A stretch of 55,388 nt of DNA, taken from positions 1 to 55,388 of IMG/VR virus record IMGVR_UViG_3300032069_000147; one strand, 5' to 3'. Shown here piece after piece: positions 15,938 through 24,065 of the stretch. A program made the translations under genes and the position numbers. Within the stretch, counting starts at the first letter, position 1. Each line of letters opens with the position of its first letter. This DNA is from a virus. The notes beneath the pieces are model-generated. The model searched no databases, had not been told where the DNA came from, and saw nothing but the letters and a program-made list of their open reading frames with translations.

Positions 15938-17289
15938 CAGAAAATCTTGTGTCCCGCCTGGCCGTCGGAATAGTTGCCGGTGGCCTGGCTAGAAATGAAC
16001 ATGTACTCGTCCTTCTGCGCCTGCGTGGCAAGCGTCCAATCCGCCTGCGTATCGGGAGCGATCTGATACGCTGGCGTCAAGTCAAGCCAGTTGGCGTCGA
16101 GCAAGTCGAGCGAAACGTTTCCAGTCCCAAAGTCCCAGCCGCGCGCTGTGACGAAAAAAAGCCGGTTGGTCATTCCCATCACGCCCAGATCGCGGTTGGG
16201 AATTTTGGAATGAGTGACGCGGACAAAGTCCCCAGGCTCAACGAGCGCCGCGTCCCACAAAACGCTCACGCTCAAGCTGATGGGCTTGAAAGCGTATTGC
16301 AAAAACAACGCGTTGGCGACCAGCCGTCCGTAGGCCCACGCCCCCAAAGCTCCGCGCTGCCCGCGCGATTCAATGACCTGCATCCCCGAAAGGCCGTATT
16401 TCGCCGCCGAGGCCGCACTCACTGCGGTGAGTTCCGAGCCGAATTTCGAGCCGTCGGAATCGAAGCGGTAGGACAACTCATTGATGAATTTCAATTGCTT
16501 CGGCGCGGGAAGGTCAACCAGGTTCTTGTCAGTCAACGTCAAGGCGGCGACAGGGGCGGCGGAGGGAATGAAGAAGGCGGGTGTGTATTGCCCGAGCGAG
16601 TTGGTGAAGTTGAACCCGCCCAGCGCTTTGAACAATTCGAGGTCGAGGAACTGCTTGGCCTCGGGCGCCTTGTTCACCGTGAATTCCATGCGGTTGCCGG
16701 CGAACAGGTTCGCTTTGTAGGCGGCGATGGCAGCCGAATTTATTTTGCCCGCCGCCAGGCCCACCTGATTTTGCAGGATGTCGGTCAGGATATCCATAGG
16801 GTTGCCGATGACTGTCTTGCGATGCTGGTCGGAAGTCTGCGCGCCATCGTCGGCGGTGCGATAGATGGTCTTCTTGATCAGGCGCTCGTCATCCACCAGG
16901 TGAAAAGTGTAGACGGTGTTTGAGGCGTCGGAGTCGACGCTATCGACGACCATCGTAGCCAGGGTTACGAAGTCCGATAGCGCCATGCCGTCGATGCCCG
17001 TCTTGACCGTCGCCACGCGGCCTTCGAAGGTGGTCGAGGGGAAGTCGGCAGTGATCAGGTTGGCGCGGTCGAGCACGGTCAAGCCTAGGCCGGAGAGCGA
17101 CGATTTCCCTTCCAAAAGGTCCGCGCGCTGCGTCAGCGCGCCGATTTCCTTGATCCACGCGAACTGGCCGACCGCCAGGGGTTGGGAGGTGATAAAGGCG
17201 CGGCTATAGCCCGCAATCTGGACGAGATGGATGAGCTGCTTGGCCTTGCGGCGGTTTTGCGCGTCGAAACTCGCGTTTGAGGCGATCAA
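15937..17289 (-). CDS. Tail tip / baseplate protein
   Basis: A 450-residue protein between the distal-tail-like gene and the triplicated tip protein. It has KTGIDGMALSDFVTLATMVVDSV, a FVTLA core and, near the C-terminus, ISLSVSVLWDAALVEPGDFVRVTHSKIPN. This is the layout of the gp27-like/tail-tip proteins that cap siphovirus tails. Stop and start overlap with the flanking genes by a base or two. The tip assignment is by position and flavour, not by a known motif. Confidence 0.55.
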   Translation of the reverse strand: MIASNASFDAQNRRKAKQLIHLVQIAGYSRAFITSQPLAVGQFAWIKEIGALTQRADLLEGKSSLSGLGLTVLDRANLITADFPSTTFEGRVATVKTGIDGMALSDFVTLATMVVDSVDSDASNTVYTFHLVDDERLIKKTIYRTADDGAQTSDQHRKTVIGNPMDILTDILQNQVGLAAGKINSAAIAAYKANLFAGNRMEFTVNKAPEAKQFLDLELFKALGGFNFTNSLGQYTPAFFIPSAAPVAALTLTDKNLVDLPAPKQLKFINELSYRFDSDGSKFGSELTAVSAASAAKYGLSGMQVIESRGQRGALGAWAYGRLVANALFLQYAFKPISLSVSVLWDAALVEPGDFVRVTHSKIPNRDLGVMGMTNRLFFVTARGWDFGTGNVSLDLLDANWLDLTPAYQIAPDTQADWTLATQAQKDEYMFISSQATGNYSDGQAGHKIF

Positions 17290-17993
17290 AGTATGTCCTG
17301 CCGAATAAGGAATTTGAGCTGATAAAACCCCGGCGAGCGGTACTCAAGCCGAGCATCTTTATCCTCCAGCATGTAACTCGAATGCGCTGACAAATCCGCG
17401 TCGGGGTAGTAATCGAATCGCGCGCCATTGATGGCGGAAACTAGGAAAAGCGTCCAGGCATCCGAGTCCGCGCCCTTTTGAATGAACGGCATGTCGATGT
17501 CGATAAAATTATCGGTGCGCAGCCACACCGACTGCCGGACTCCGGCCGTCGAGGTGGAATCCTCGCGCTCCGCCTTCTCATTCAAGGCGGGGATGTTGCG
17601 CTGCGGATAAAGGAAAGTGAATGAGGTTCCCCAAGCCGTAGGCGGCAGAGATCCCGAAACGAGGCCGGTCGCAGGCTCCGTCCAGTCAGTCGCGAGCGCG
17701 ATGGGCGAGACGTTTTGCTTCGTGCCTGAGCCCGGCGTCGTTGCCGCATAAACGTTGTAGCCGGTGGGCGGCGTCGAGCCGTCGATGAAGGCCTGGCCAG
17801 TCACTTTGGCGAGCATATTAGCAGAGATGGCAATCGAAGCTTCCGGGCCGCGCAGGCCTTCCCCCGCCGCCGTCTGAAAGGTCAGGAAAACGTAGTAAGT
17901 GCGCGCCGCGAGCGCCCCCCCGGCGACTTGCGAGAGCGTCGGCGCTTGGGGCGGCGGCGGCGCGGCGGGATAAACGATTTTGGGATTCCCCAT
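17286..17993 (-). CDS. Distal tail-like protein
   Basis: A 235-residue protein starting MGNPKIVYPAAPPPPQAPTL. Residues 20-115 resemble a fibronectin-type III-like domain (YYVFLTFQTAAGEGLRGPEASI, TGYNVYAATTPG). The second half (SFTFLYPQRNIPAL, WTLFLVSAINGARFDYYPD) is like distal tail or tube-adaptor proteins. It directly follows the tape measure gene, the usual place for Dit. Function inferred from order and the beta-rich C-terminus. Confidence 0.6.
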   Translation of the reverse strand: MGNPKIVYPAAPPPPQAPTLSQVAGGALAARTYYVFLTFQTAAGEGLRGPEASIAISANMLAKVTGQAFIDGSTPPTGYNVYAATTPGSGTKQNVSPIALATDWTEPATGLVSGSLPPTAWGTSFTFLYPQRNIPALNEKAEREDSTSTAGVRQSVWLRTDNFIDIDMPFIQKGADSDAWTLFLVSAINGARFDYYPDADLSAHSSYMLEDKDARLEYRSPGFYQLKFLIRQDIL

Positions 17994-17999
17994 GTCGGT

Positions 18000-20465
18000 T
18001 CAGCTCCGCGTTACGGGCGGCGCGAGCGTCGTCGTCGAAACCAGGTGGACATAGCCGTCCTGTACCCGGTCATTGATCTGCTGTAGGACTTGGTCGAGAT
18101 TGTCCGGCGAGATCACGCCGTCGACGTAGACGTTGACTGTAGGGCCTGCGGCTTGCGGTTGGGTTACTGCGGCGGCAGGCTGAATTCCACCTGCCTTCAC
18201 CCCGCTAGCGGCGCGGCCGCCTCCGCCGCCACCGATGGCGCCCACCATGGCCGCAACTTGCGCTCCTGCCACAATTGCATAAAGTCCCGCAGCGGCAAAA
18301 TCCAGCGCCGCCGCTCGAAAGTCCATCGATGCGAGCTCGCCAATGGCTTTGGCTGTATGCCAATAGACTTTATAGAACGCCGTCTGCTTCATGGCGGTTA
18401 GCGTAGACCTAGCCATGCTTACTTGGGAGGCCTGATGCTCAATCGCCTGCTCCTGGTCGAGCTCGACTTGACGGACAATCTGGTTCGCCATCTGGTCGAA
18501 GATGCGTGTGGCGACTCCGCCCCAGCCGGCCAGCGCGCCCGTCATCTCCGAGAGGGCGGTGCGCGTGCCCTGGCTAAGCATCTGCCAGTCGAGCCTCTGC
18601 TGTTGGAGCGCCTGATGCACGCCCGTCTTGTCGATGCTATCGGCGATGGCCTTCGAAGCGGCGGCGGTGATCAGTTGGCGATCACGCTCCGCCTGGGCGA
18701 TGATGGCGGTTTTTTGTTTCTCGGTGGTCGCCAGGCGCAGCAGCGATTGCTTGAGGGCCTCCAGGTCGAATAACTCGCGCTGCTCGCGGATCAGGATGCG
18801 CGCGTGCTCATCTTTGGCAAGTTCCAGGGTTTTCGACGCCTCAATCTGTTGGAGCCTGGCAAAGCCCTCCTGCTCTTTCTCCAAACGCTGTTGATGCGCC
18901 TGAATCAGCCGGTCGATTTCGCGCTTGTGGCGCGCGGCATCCTTGGCGTCGAGCTCTTCGAGTTTCCGATCGCGCTGCTCGCCATAAAGGATCACCAGGT
19001 CCTTGTACTCCGCTTGGCGTTTGCCCAACTCCATCAAGGAAATCTTCTTCTGCTCGAAGAGTTCCTGGTCCTTGGCAAACAGGTTTTTGGCCGCCAGGAT
19101 CTCTTTCTGATACTCCGCCTCGATCTGGCGGCGTGCGGGAATCTCCGACCCGAGCATGGCCGCAACCACCGCCTGGGTCTTTTCCAGCTGCGACCCGAGG
19201 GCGTCGGTATATTCTTTGACGGCCTTAGGATCCTGGCCGCCCGCTCCGCCCGCTGCGCCCATGCTTCCGGCGAGACCCTTGGCCGAGGCGGCGGCAGCGC
19301 GCATCGCCGCATCGACTTTCACTAGCCAATTGGTTTGCTCTTGAGTGGCGTCCGCTTCGAGCTTGCTCGCCTTTGCGAGCAGTATGTGAGTAGCAATCAA
19401 GCTCGCCCCGCCCGTCAGGGGAGCGGCCAGCGCCGCGGCTAGCGCTTCGGCGCGCAGCGCATCAACTTCTAAATTGGTTTTCAGCGTATGCAGCCAGGCA
19501 AGAAACTCCTCGGCGTAGGGCATCACTTCCTTGCCCAGGGTTAATGCCATGCCCGAGAGTTCCGCTTTCATCGAATTCAAGGCGAGCGTAAACTGCTTGG
19601 CGTCGCGGGCGGATTTTTCATCGAAAAAGATTCCAAGCTCTTTGGCCTTAGCGATGGCGGGTTCGTAGCCCTGAGTGGCGAGGAGTTTCAGCGTCTCGAC
19701 GTTCTCCATCCAGCCGCGGCCCAGGAGCGCCTGGAGCGCCAGATTTCGCTCGCCGACGTTATTGAGCGCGAAGATGCGCGCGAGAACTTGCTGGAGCGCT
19801 TGATCCATGGGCTCGAGGCCGAGTCTTTTCAGGTTCTCCGCCCCGCCCATAATCCCGGCAAGGACCTTGCCGGTCAACGCCCCGGGCTCGTTGATGGCCA
19901 AGGTCAGATTGCGTCCCGCGCGCCCTAGAGCCATGGTGAGGGAATCGAAATTCTCGCCCGTAACTCTCGAGATGGCGTTCAGCCCGGAAAGCGATGCGGC
20001 GGCGAGCCCGGTCTTCTCGTGCGCATCGTAGATTTTGGCCCCCGCCTCGGCCGCATGCTGCGCCAGCTTGAGCAGTCCCGCGCCCAGCGCAATTACGCCT
20101 CCGCCAATTACGGCCAGGTCTCTGCCGGCGGCCAGCGCCACATCGCCAAATTCCCTTAAGGATTTTTTCAACGCCGTCATCGCGTCAACCGGCTTCGTGC
20201 GGAAGGCGGCGCTGATCTCCTCGGCCGCCTTTTCGCCCGCCTGCCCCAGTTGGGCGTAGACGATGGCGGTTTCCTTGGCCGTCGCGCCCGTCTGCTTGAG
20301 AAACTGGGCGAGGGTCTTGTCCATCTCGGCGGCGGCGGCGTTCGCGCTCTTCGCGGTCCGCTGCATGGTTCCGTCGATGGACGCGCCCATGCTCGCCATC
20401 TGGCTTTCAGCCTTCGCCGTGTCGGCGGTGGCCTCAAACGTTATGGAGATACTATTCTCGGCCAA
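18000..20465 (-). CDS. Tape measure protein
   Basis: With a TTG start at 20465 (AGAGGGG six bases upstream) the product begins MAENSISITFEATADTAKAE, a normal tape-measure opening, and has 821 residues. Long helices and coiled coils run through it (KEREIDRLIQAHQQRLEKEQEG-like stretches read in short blocks), with hydrophobic Gly/Ala segments near residues 125-150 and 730-770. It sets tail length during assembly and probably passes into the host at injection. The length suits a tail of about 120 nm by the usual rule of thumb. It lies just after the frameshifted chaperone pair, as expected. Confidence 0.9.
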   Translation of the reverse strand: MAENSISITFEATADTAKAESQMASMGASIDGTMQRTAKSANAAAAEMDKTLAQFLKQTGATAKETAIVYAQLGQAGEKAAEEISAAFRTKPVDAMTALKKSLREFGDVALAAGRDLAVIGGGVIALGAGLLKLAQHAAEAGAKIYDAHEKTGLAAASLSGLNAISRVTGENFDSLTMALGRAGRNLTLAINEPGALTGKVLAGIMGGAENLKRLGLEPMDQALQQVLARIFALNNVGERNLALQALLGRGWMENVETLKLLATQGYEPAIAKAKELGIFFDEKSARDAKQFTLALNSMKAELSGMALTLGKEVMPYAEEFLAWLHTLKTNLEVDALRAEALAAALAAPLTGGASLIATHILLAKASKLEADATQEQTNWLVKVDAAMRAAAASAKGLAGSMGAAGGAGGQDPKAVKEYTDALGSQLEKTQAVVAAMLGSEIPARRQIEAEYQKEILAAKNLFAKDQELFEQKKISLMELGKRQAEYKDLVILYGEQRDRKLEELDAKDAARHKREIDRLIQAHQQRLEKEQEGFARLQQIEASKTLELAKDEHARILIREQRELFDLEALKQSLLRLATTEKQKTAIIAQAERDRQLITAAASKAIADSIDKTGVHQALQQQRLDWQMLSQGTRTALSEMTGALAGWGGVATRIFDQMANQIVRQVELDQEQAIEHQASQVSMARSTLTAMKQTAFYKVYWHTAKAIGELASMDFRAAALDFAAAGLYAIVAGAQVAAMVGAIGGGGGGRAASGVKAGGIQPAAAVTQPQAAGPTVNVYVDGVISPDNLDQVLQQINDRVQDGYVHLVSTTTLAPPVTRS

Positions 20466-20506
20466 ACAGCACCCCTCTTGACAATGCGTTTGCAAATGTT
20501 AGCGCT

Positions 20507-20704
20507 TCACTCATCCGTTCTTGCCTGCTTTTCAATCTGCTCGTTCTCCCAGCTCCTCAGCCGGATCGCAGCCGCCGCGTCGATCTGCCAAGCCAGCGCG
20601 CCGCGCTCCAGTATCTCGCTCGGCAGTCTGCCGAATATCTGCCCGACTTGCGCCAGCAGGATCAGGTCAGCCGCCGACAGGAACTCCTGCAGTTTCTCGC
20701 CGAA
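20507..20704 (-). CDS. Frameshift extension of the tail chaperone (gpT part)
   Basis: A well-formed helical stretch of 65 residues (FGEKLQEFLSAADLILLAQ then VGQIFGRLPSEILE...) has no start of its own and lies +1 to the gpG-like frame. The frames join neatly at AGG CCC CTT (20711-20703), where a Pro codon CCC is followed by C. A ribosome slipping one base forward on CCC-C would join DGRP to FGEK. The fused protein would be about 205 residues. Most lambda-like phages use a -1 slip, so this one is a less common +1 or -2 event, or a sequencing indel. Confidence 0.6.
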   Translation of the reverse strand, partial: FGEKLQEFLSAADLILLAQVGQIFGRLPSEILERGALAWQIDAAAAIRLRSWENEQIEKQARTDE

Positions 20705-21125
20705 GGGGCCTCCCGTCGCGGTCGATGGCGCCCGCCAGATAGTTGACAATGAACTCCGCGTCGCGCTCGTCAAGGTCCTCCGGGTCAAGCTCGCCCGCCT
20801 GCTTGTCCGCCGGACGGCGGATCTTCGGCTGCAGAACGCAGTCCTCGACCATCTTCCGCCGGTGCGCCTGGAACGCCGCCATTTCTTCCGCCGTGCGCGG
20901 CGCGGCAGGCGCGGATTCCGTGTCGAGCGGATTCCAATTCGCGGCGCGCTCCAGGAATTGCGCCGGCAGCCCGCCGATGTTCTCCGCGTACCAGAACAGG
21001 TTCGGACGGCGGATGAGAAACACCGCGCCCGACGGCAGCTTGACCTCGTACTGGCGCAGGCGCGCGCGCATGTATTCCTCGGCGCTTGCCGCGCCGTCTC
21101 CGTTTTTCGCGATGCTCTCTTCCAT
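20667..21125 (-). CDS. Tail assembly chaperone (gpG-like)
   Basis: A 152-residue protein with GGGAGGG upstream of MEESIAKNGDG. It has RLRQYEVKLPSGAVFLIRRPNLFWYAE and an acidic C-terminus, and lies directly before the tape measure gene, the place of lambda gpG-type chaperones. Such chaperones coat the tape measure during tail assembly. A second frame continues past its stop (see the extension entry), as in the gpG/gpGT pair. Confidence 0.75.
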   Translation of the reverse strand: MEESIAKNGDGAASAEEYMRARLRQYEVKLPSGAVFLIRRPNLFWYAENIGGLPAQFLERAANWNPLDTESAPAAPRTAEEMAAFQAHRRKMVEDCVLQPKIRRPADKQAGELDPEDLDERDAEFIVNYLAGAIDRDGRPLRRETAGVPVGG

Positions 21126-21140
21126 GGATTTTCCCTCCCA

Positions 21141-21174
21141 AAAAACACGAGGCGGGGATGGTTTCCCCGCCTCT
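21141..21174 (-). terminator. Rho-independent terminator before the tail chaperone
   Basis: On the minus strand a 9-bp GC stem (GAGGCGGGG with CCCCGCCTC) around a seven-base loop is followed by GTGTTTTTT. It lies between the tail-tube part of the late operon and the chaperone/tape-measure genes, so it probably lowers expression of the latter. Confidence 0.75.
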
Positions 21175-21259
21175 CGTCGAATAGGGCGGCAGGAACGCGA
21201 GGATCGCTCGCTCGCCCTGCCGTGACCGTGCGTGATTTCTTCTTGCTCGTCCCGAAGCG

Positions 21260-21478
21260 CTACTTCGGGCCTTGGTCTCTGGCTTCGTGCCGCGCGAAGC
21301 CCATTTTCAATTCCTCCAATTCGCCGTTCTTGAGCTCATGCGCGCGCGCGTGCGCCGCGATCCAGTCCTTGATCGCCTTGATGTCGGCCCCGATGCGCGT
21401 CCAGCTGACGCCGAAGCCGAAGATCATCACGCAGAGGATAACAACGTTCCCAAAGGTCACTTCGCCAGAGAAATGCAT
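21260..21478 (-). CDS. Small single-pass membrane protein
   Basis: A 72-residue protein, MHFSGEVTFGNVVILCVMIF at the start with one membrane helix (about residues 8-26), followed by a charged helical tail (GADIKAIKDWIAAHARAHELK). Similar one-helix proteins with a coiled-coil tail occur in phage tail and lysis regions. It lies between two tail genes and ends at a CCCGAAG hairpin. A holin-like or tail-associated role is possible; unknown. Confidence 0.6.
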   Translation of the reverse strand: MHFSGEVTFGNVVILCVMIFGFGVSWTRIGADIKAIKDWIAAHARAHELKNGELEELKMGFARHEARDQGPK

Positions 21479-21487
21479 CGCCCCTCG

Positions 21488-22306
21488 CTATCTCTGCCGG
21501 CGCGCGTTGATCGTGCCATAAGCCTTCAAGGTGCTTGCGCTGAAGGTCGCTTTCGCCACCAAGTAGACCGTGGTGGTCGTACTGAGATTTAGCCGCACGA
21601 CCGGGGTAGGCAGCGCCGATTCGGGCGTGGCAGTGGGCACTTGGGCCGCCAGCGTCAGACTGGACCAACTATCCTGCGCCACGAGATTTCCGGAAGTCGT
21701 GCTGATTCCCTGCGTCATGTTTGTGATGCTGGTCGTAGCTGTCGGAGTGTAATCGACCACGCCCGAAACGTCCCAGTCGCCAGGTCCCAAGCTGATGCTG
21801 ACTATGTTCGCATACGTAGCCGTAGTCAATGAGACCGATGAGTCCGTCGGCAGCGTCGCCGTCACGAATTCCGAGTTCCGAGGGATTGCGTTGTGCAGAG
21901 CGAGTGAGGCCGGGAAGATGGCTGTGATCAGACTGTTGGCGTCCGTCGTGACCAAACCCACCACGACGTTCCCTGAAGCCGCAGCCGTGCCGTAGACGTT
22001 GCTCTTCGCAAGCGCCGCGCCTGAGCCCGGCCAATAGATGTACGCGCAGGCGTCCGTCCCGGCGATGATGCTTGCCGTCGAGCAGTCCGTCTTGGACGCG
22101 CCTAGAGTCGTGAGCGTTCCGGCTAGGATGGAATTGGCGTGTCCGGCGTCATAGACGCTGCCCGCCGTGTACGTCAATGTCGCGCTGCCGACGCCCGTCA
22201 TGCGCGGCGCGGCGAGACCTCCCAAATAGGATTTGTAACTTGTCTGCGCGAACAACGAGGCCGCGAACAGCAGCGCCGTCGCCAGAAATCCGAGTTTCTT
22301 CAACAT
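21488..22306 (-). CDS. Virion-like protein with signal peptide
   Basis: This 272-residue protein starts with a clear signal peptide, MLKKLGFLATALLFAASLFA, cut near AQ-T. The C-terminal half (SISLGPGDWDVSGVVDY, then TTTVYLVAKATFSASTL and ending INARRQR) matches a beta-sandwich often found at the ends of phage fibres and decoration proteins. It sits among tail genes. It is the third virion-like protein here with a Sec signal. Likely a receptor-binding or tail-decorating protein. Confidence 0.6.
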   Translation of the reverse strand: MLKKLGFLATALLFAASLFAQTSYKSYLGGLAAPRMTGVGSATLTYTAGSVYDAGHANSILAGTLTTLGASKTDCSTASIIAGTDACAYIYWPGSGAALAKSNVYGTAAASGNVVVGLVTTDANSLITAIFPASLALHNAIPRNSEFVTATLPTDSSVSLTTATYANIVSISLGPGDWDVSGVVDYTPTATTSITNMTQGISTTSGNLVAQDSWSSLTLAAQVPTATPESALPTPVVRLNLSTTTTVYLVAKATFSASTLKAYGTINARRQR

Positions 22307-22367
22307 GTTTTTCCTCCCTCTACGATACCGGAAATCAAGTCAAGCGCTATCTGAATTTGACCGGCAG

Positions 22368-22976
22368 CTATAATTGTCTGTAGATCGAGCCCACCTGATC
22401 ACCGACCGTCCTGGTCGTGTCCGCCAAACCGTCGAACCGACCCTTCACGATCACTTCTTTCGTCCGCGTATACTGCCGCTCCAGGATCGACACGCCTTTG
22501 GTGTTATAGAGCACCGCAACTTCGTATTTTCCTGGATTCGAAAAGCCGCGAATCGGCGAGATGACCGCAACCGAGTGACTCGGATAGGCGATGAGGCCGC
22601 CGAAGGTGAGCTCCTCGTATTGCTGCGCGCCCGGCGGAAGCAGCGCGTCGGTCCCCGTCGAATACGTGGCGTGACCCAGAAACTTTATAAGCTTCGAGAA
22701 CGCCGACGACTTGAGGCTGAATTCGATGAAGGCGGTCTCCGCCGTCATTACCTTGTCGATGGGCGCCGTCACTTGGTCAGCCAGGATGAGCTCTTCCTTG
22801 GCCGAGGCGTGGAACGTTGCGTGACCGTCGCCGGGCCCCATGCCCAAGGGCGACCCGCCCTGGGGGATGCCGTTCGTGTCCACTAAGAGTCGGCTGCCTA
22901 CGGCCGGAACCGAGACATCCACCCACAGGAATCCCGGCCCTACGTGGATTTCACTTGGCGTTATGAGATAAGGCAT
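22368..22976 (-). CDS. Major tail (tube) protein
   Basis: A 202-residue, beta-rich protein (MPYLITPSEIHVGPGFLWVD; ELILADQVTAPIDKVMTAET; a terminal RTVGDQVGSIYRQL) placed between the small tail genes and the chaperone block, where siphoviruses encode the tube subunit. Size and strand-rich sequence agree. The pattern of an early VDTNGIPQGG insert and a late SILERQY strand is not diagnostic, so the call rests mainly on order. Confidence 0.6.
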   Translation of the reverse strand: MPYLITPSEIHVGPGFLWVDVSVPAVGSRLLVDTNGIPQGGSPLGMGPGDGHATFHASAKEELILADQVTAPIDKVMTAETAFIEFSLKSSAFSKLIKFLGHATYSTGTDALLPPGAQQYEELTFGGLIAYPSHSVAVISPIRGFSNPGKYEVAVLYNTKGVSILERQYTRTKEVIVKGRFDGLADTTRTVGDQVGSIYRQL

Positions 22977-22982
22977 AGTTAC

Positions 22983-23180
22983 CTACCCTTCGATGACCGC
23001 GAAGCCGAGCTCGACTAGGCCGCGCAGATTTTCTTCCACGGGTTTCCGTTCCGCGTCGAGTTCTGCTTCGATCAACTCACCGTCCCCATATTCGACCCGC
23101 TCTCCGTCAACGTTCGAGCTGACCCAGCGGCTTCCTGGCAGAAGCTTGAGCCTCACTTTGCCTGCCACGGTTTCGCCCAT
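22983..23180 (-). CDS. Small tail-region protein
   Basis: Start MGETVAGKVRLKLLPGSRW at 23180 has AGGAGG nine bases upstream; longer starts overlap the HNH gene and lack sites. The 65-residue product is an acidic, beta-rich protein of unknown family. It lies between the HNH gene and the tube gene. Confidence 0.55.
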   Translation of the reverse strand: MGETVAGKVRLKLLPGSRWVSSNVDGERVEYGDGELIEAELDAERKPVEENLRGLVELGFAVIEG

Positions 23181-23206
23181 CGTCGCTTTCCTCCTAACTG
23201 CCATCT

Positions 23207-24049
23207 CTATGCCGCGCTTACAGTATCCGCTGCGATCCGGATGGGCTTCAACAGATAGCATACGGTCGTTTGTGAGGGATCGAACCAATCAAACGCAGCG
23301 CTTAGGCGCTGATGGCCTGCTTGTTCCTTGCGCGTAGCCCATCTGCAATTGCCGGGTTCGTAGTTACCGTCATTGTCGATTCGATCCAGTGTTTTTCCGG
23401 CCGGCCTCAGCCCCATGTCTTGCAGAAAGTTCTCGAAGCTATTGCGCCAGCGCTCGCAAACCGTAATTCCGCGACCCCCGTAGGAAATAAATCGTGTGGT
23501 ATTCGGATTGTAGCAGCGGCCCTTCATCCCAATCCAGATCCGATACTCAGTTGTACGTGACAATCCGTGATTCGTTTGTTTATTTCCTGAGAGTCGGAAT
23601 ATGGCGTTTTTCGCCAAGCAGCCGCAACTCTTTTGTCCTCCTAGACGAGAAAGATTGTTACCACGAATAATGCTTTCGCGTCCGCAATCACAAACACATT
23701 TCCATAGTACAGGACTATGTCCGATTAGCTCAATGGCAACAAGTTTCCCGAATCTCTGCCCAGTTAAATCACGAACTGGCCTTCCAGGTGCTCCGTTGAT
23801 AACCTCATGATGATCAGGATTTACACAATTGCGATTCTTACATGTACACCTAATCGCCGCCCCTTGCGGGATCGGACCTCGGAAAAGCTCCCATGCCAAA
23901 CGATAGGCTTTAGAGATCCATCTCTTTACCGTGAGTCTCGGATAACCCCTGACATCCATACTTCCAGTCCAAAGCCAACAAGACGGAGTTTTTTTGACCC
24001 GCGACCAGAAAAGTCTTTCGAGAGTTTCTGCTTTTACATCGCCAAACAT
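23207..24049 (-). CDS. HNH homing endonuclease with AP2-like DNA-binding domain
   Basis: A 280-residue protein. Residues 18-88 form an HNH nuclease (CWLWTGS, AYRLAWELFRG, CKNRNCVNPDHHEV). Residues 92-145 resemble the AP2/ERF-like domain of phage homing endonucleases (DLTGQRFGKLVAI, CVCDCG, KSCGCL). Residues 155-250 hold a further HNH-associated module (RIWIGMKGRCYNP, SYGGRGI, LDRIDNDGNYEPGNCRWAT). The gene is a free-standing mobile gene inserted between tail genes. Family role: cut allele-lacking DNA so the gene is copied during co-infection. Confidence 0.8.
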   Translation of the reverse strand: MFGDVKAETLERLFWSRVKKTPSCWLWTGSMDVRGYPRLTVKRWISKAYRLAWELFRGPIPQGAAIRCTCKNRNCVNPDHHEVINGAPGRPVRDLTGQRFGKLVAIELIGHSPVLWKCVCDCGRESIIRGNNLSRLGGQKSCGCLAKNAIFRLSGNKQTNHGLSRTTEYRIWIGMKGRCYNPNTTRFISYGGRGITVCERWRNSFENFLQDMGLRPAGKTLDRIDNDGNYEPGNCRWATRKEQAGHQRLSAAFDWFDPSQTTVCYLLKPIRIAADTVSAA

Positions 24050-24065
24050 TTCATCTTCCTAGAAA

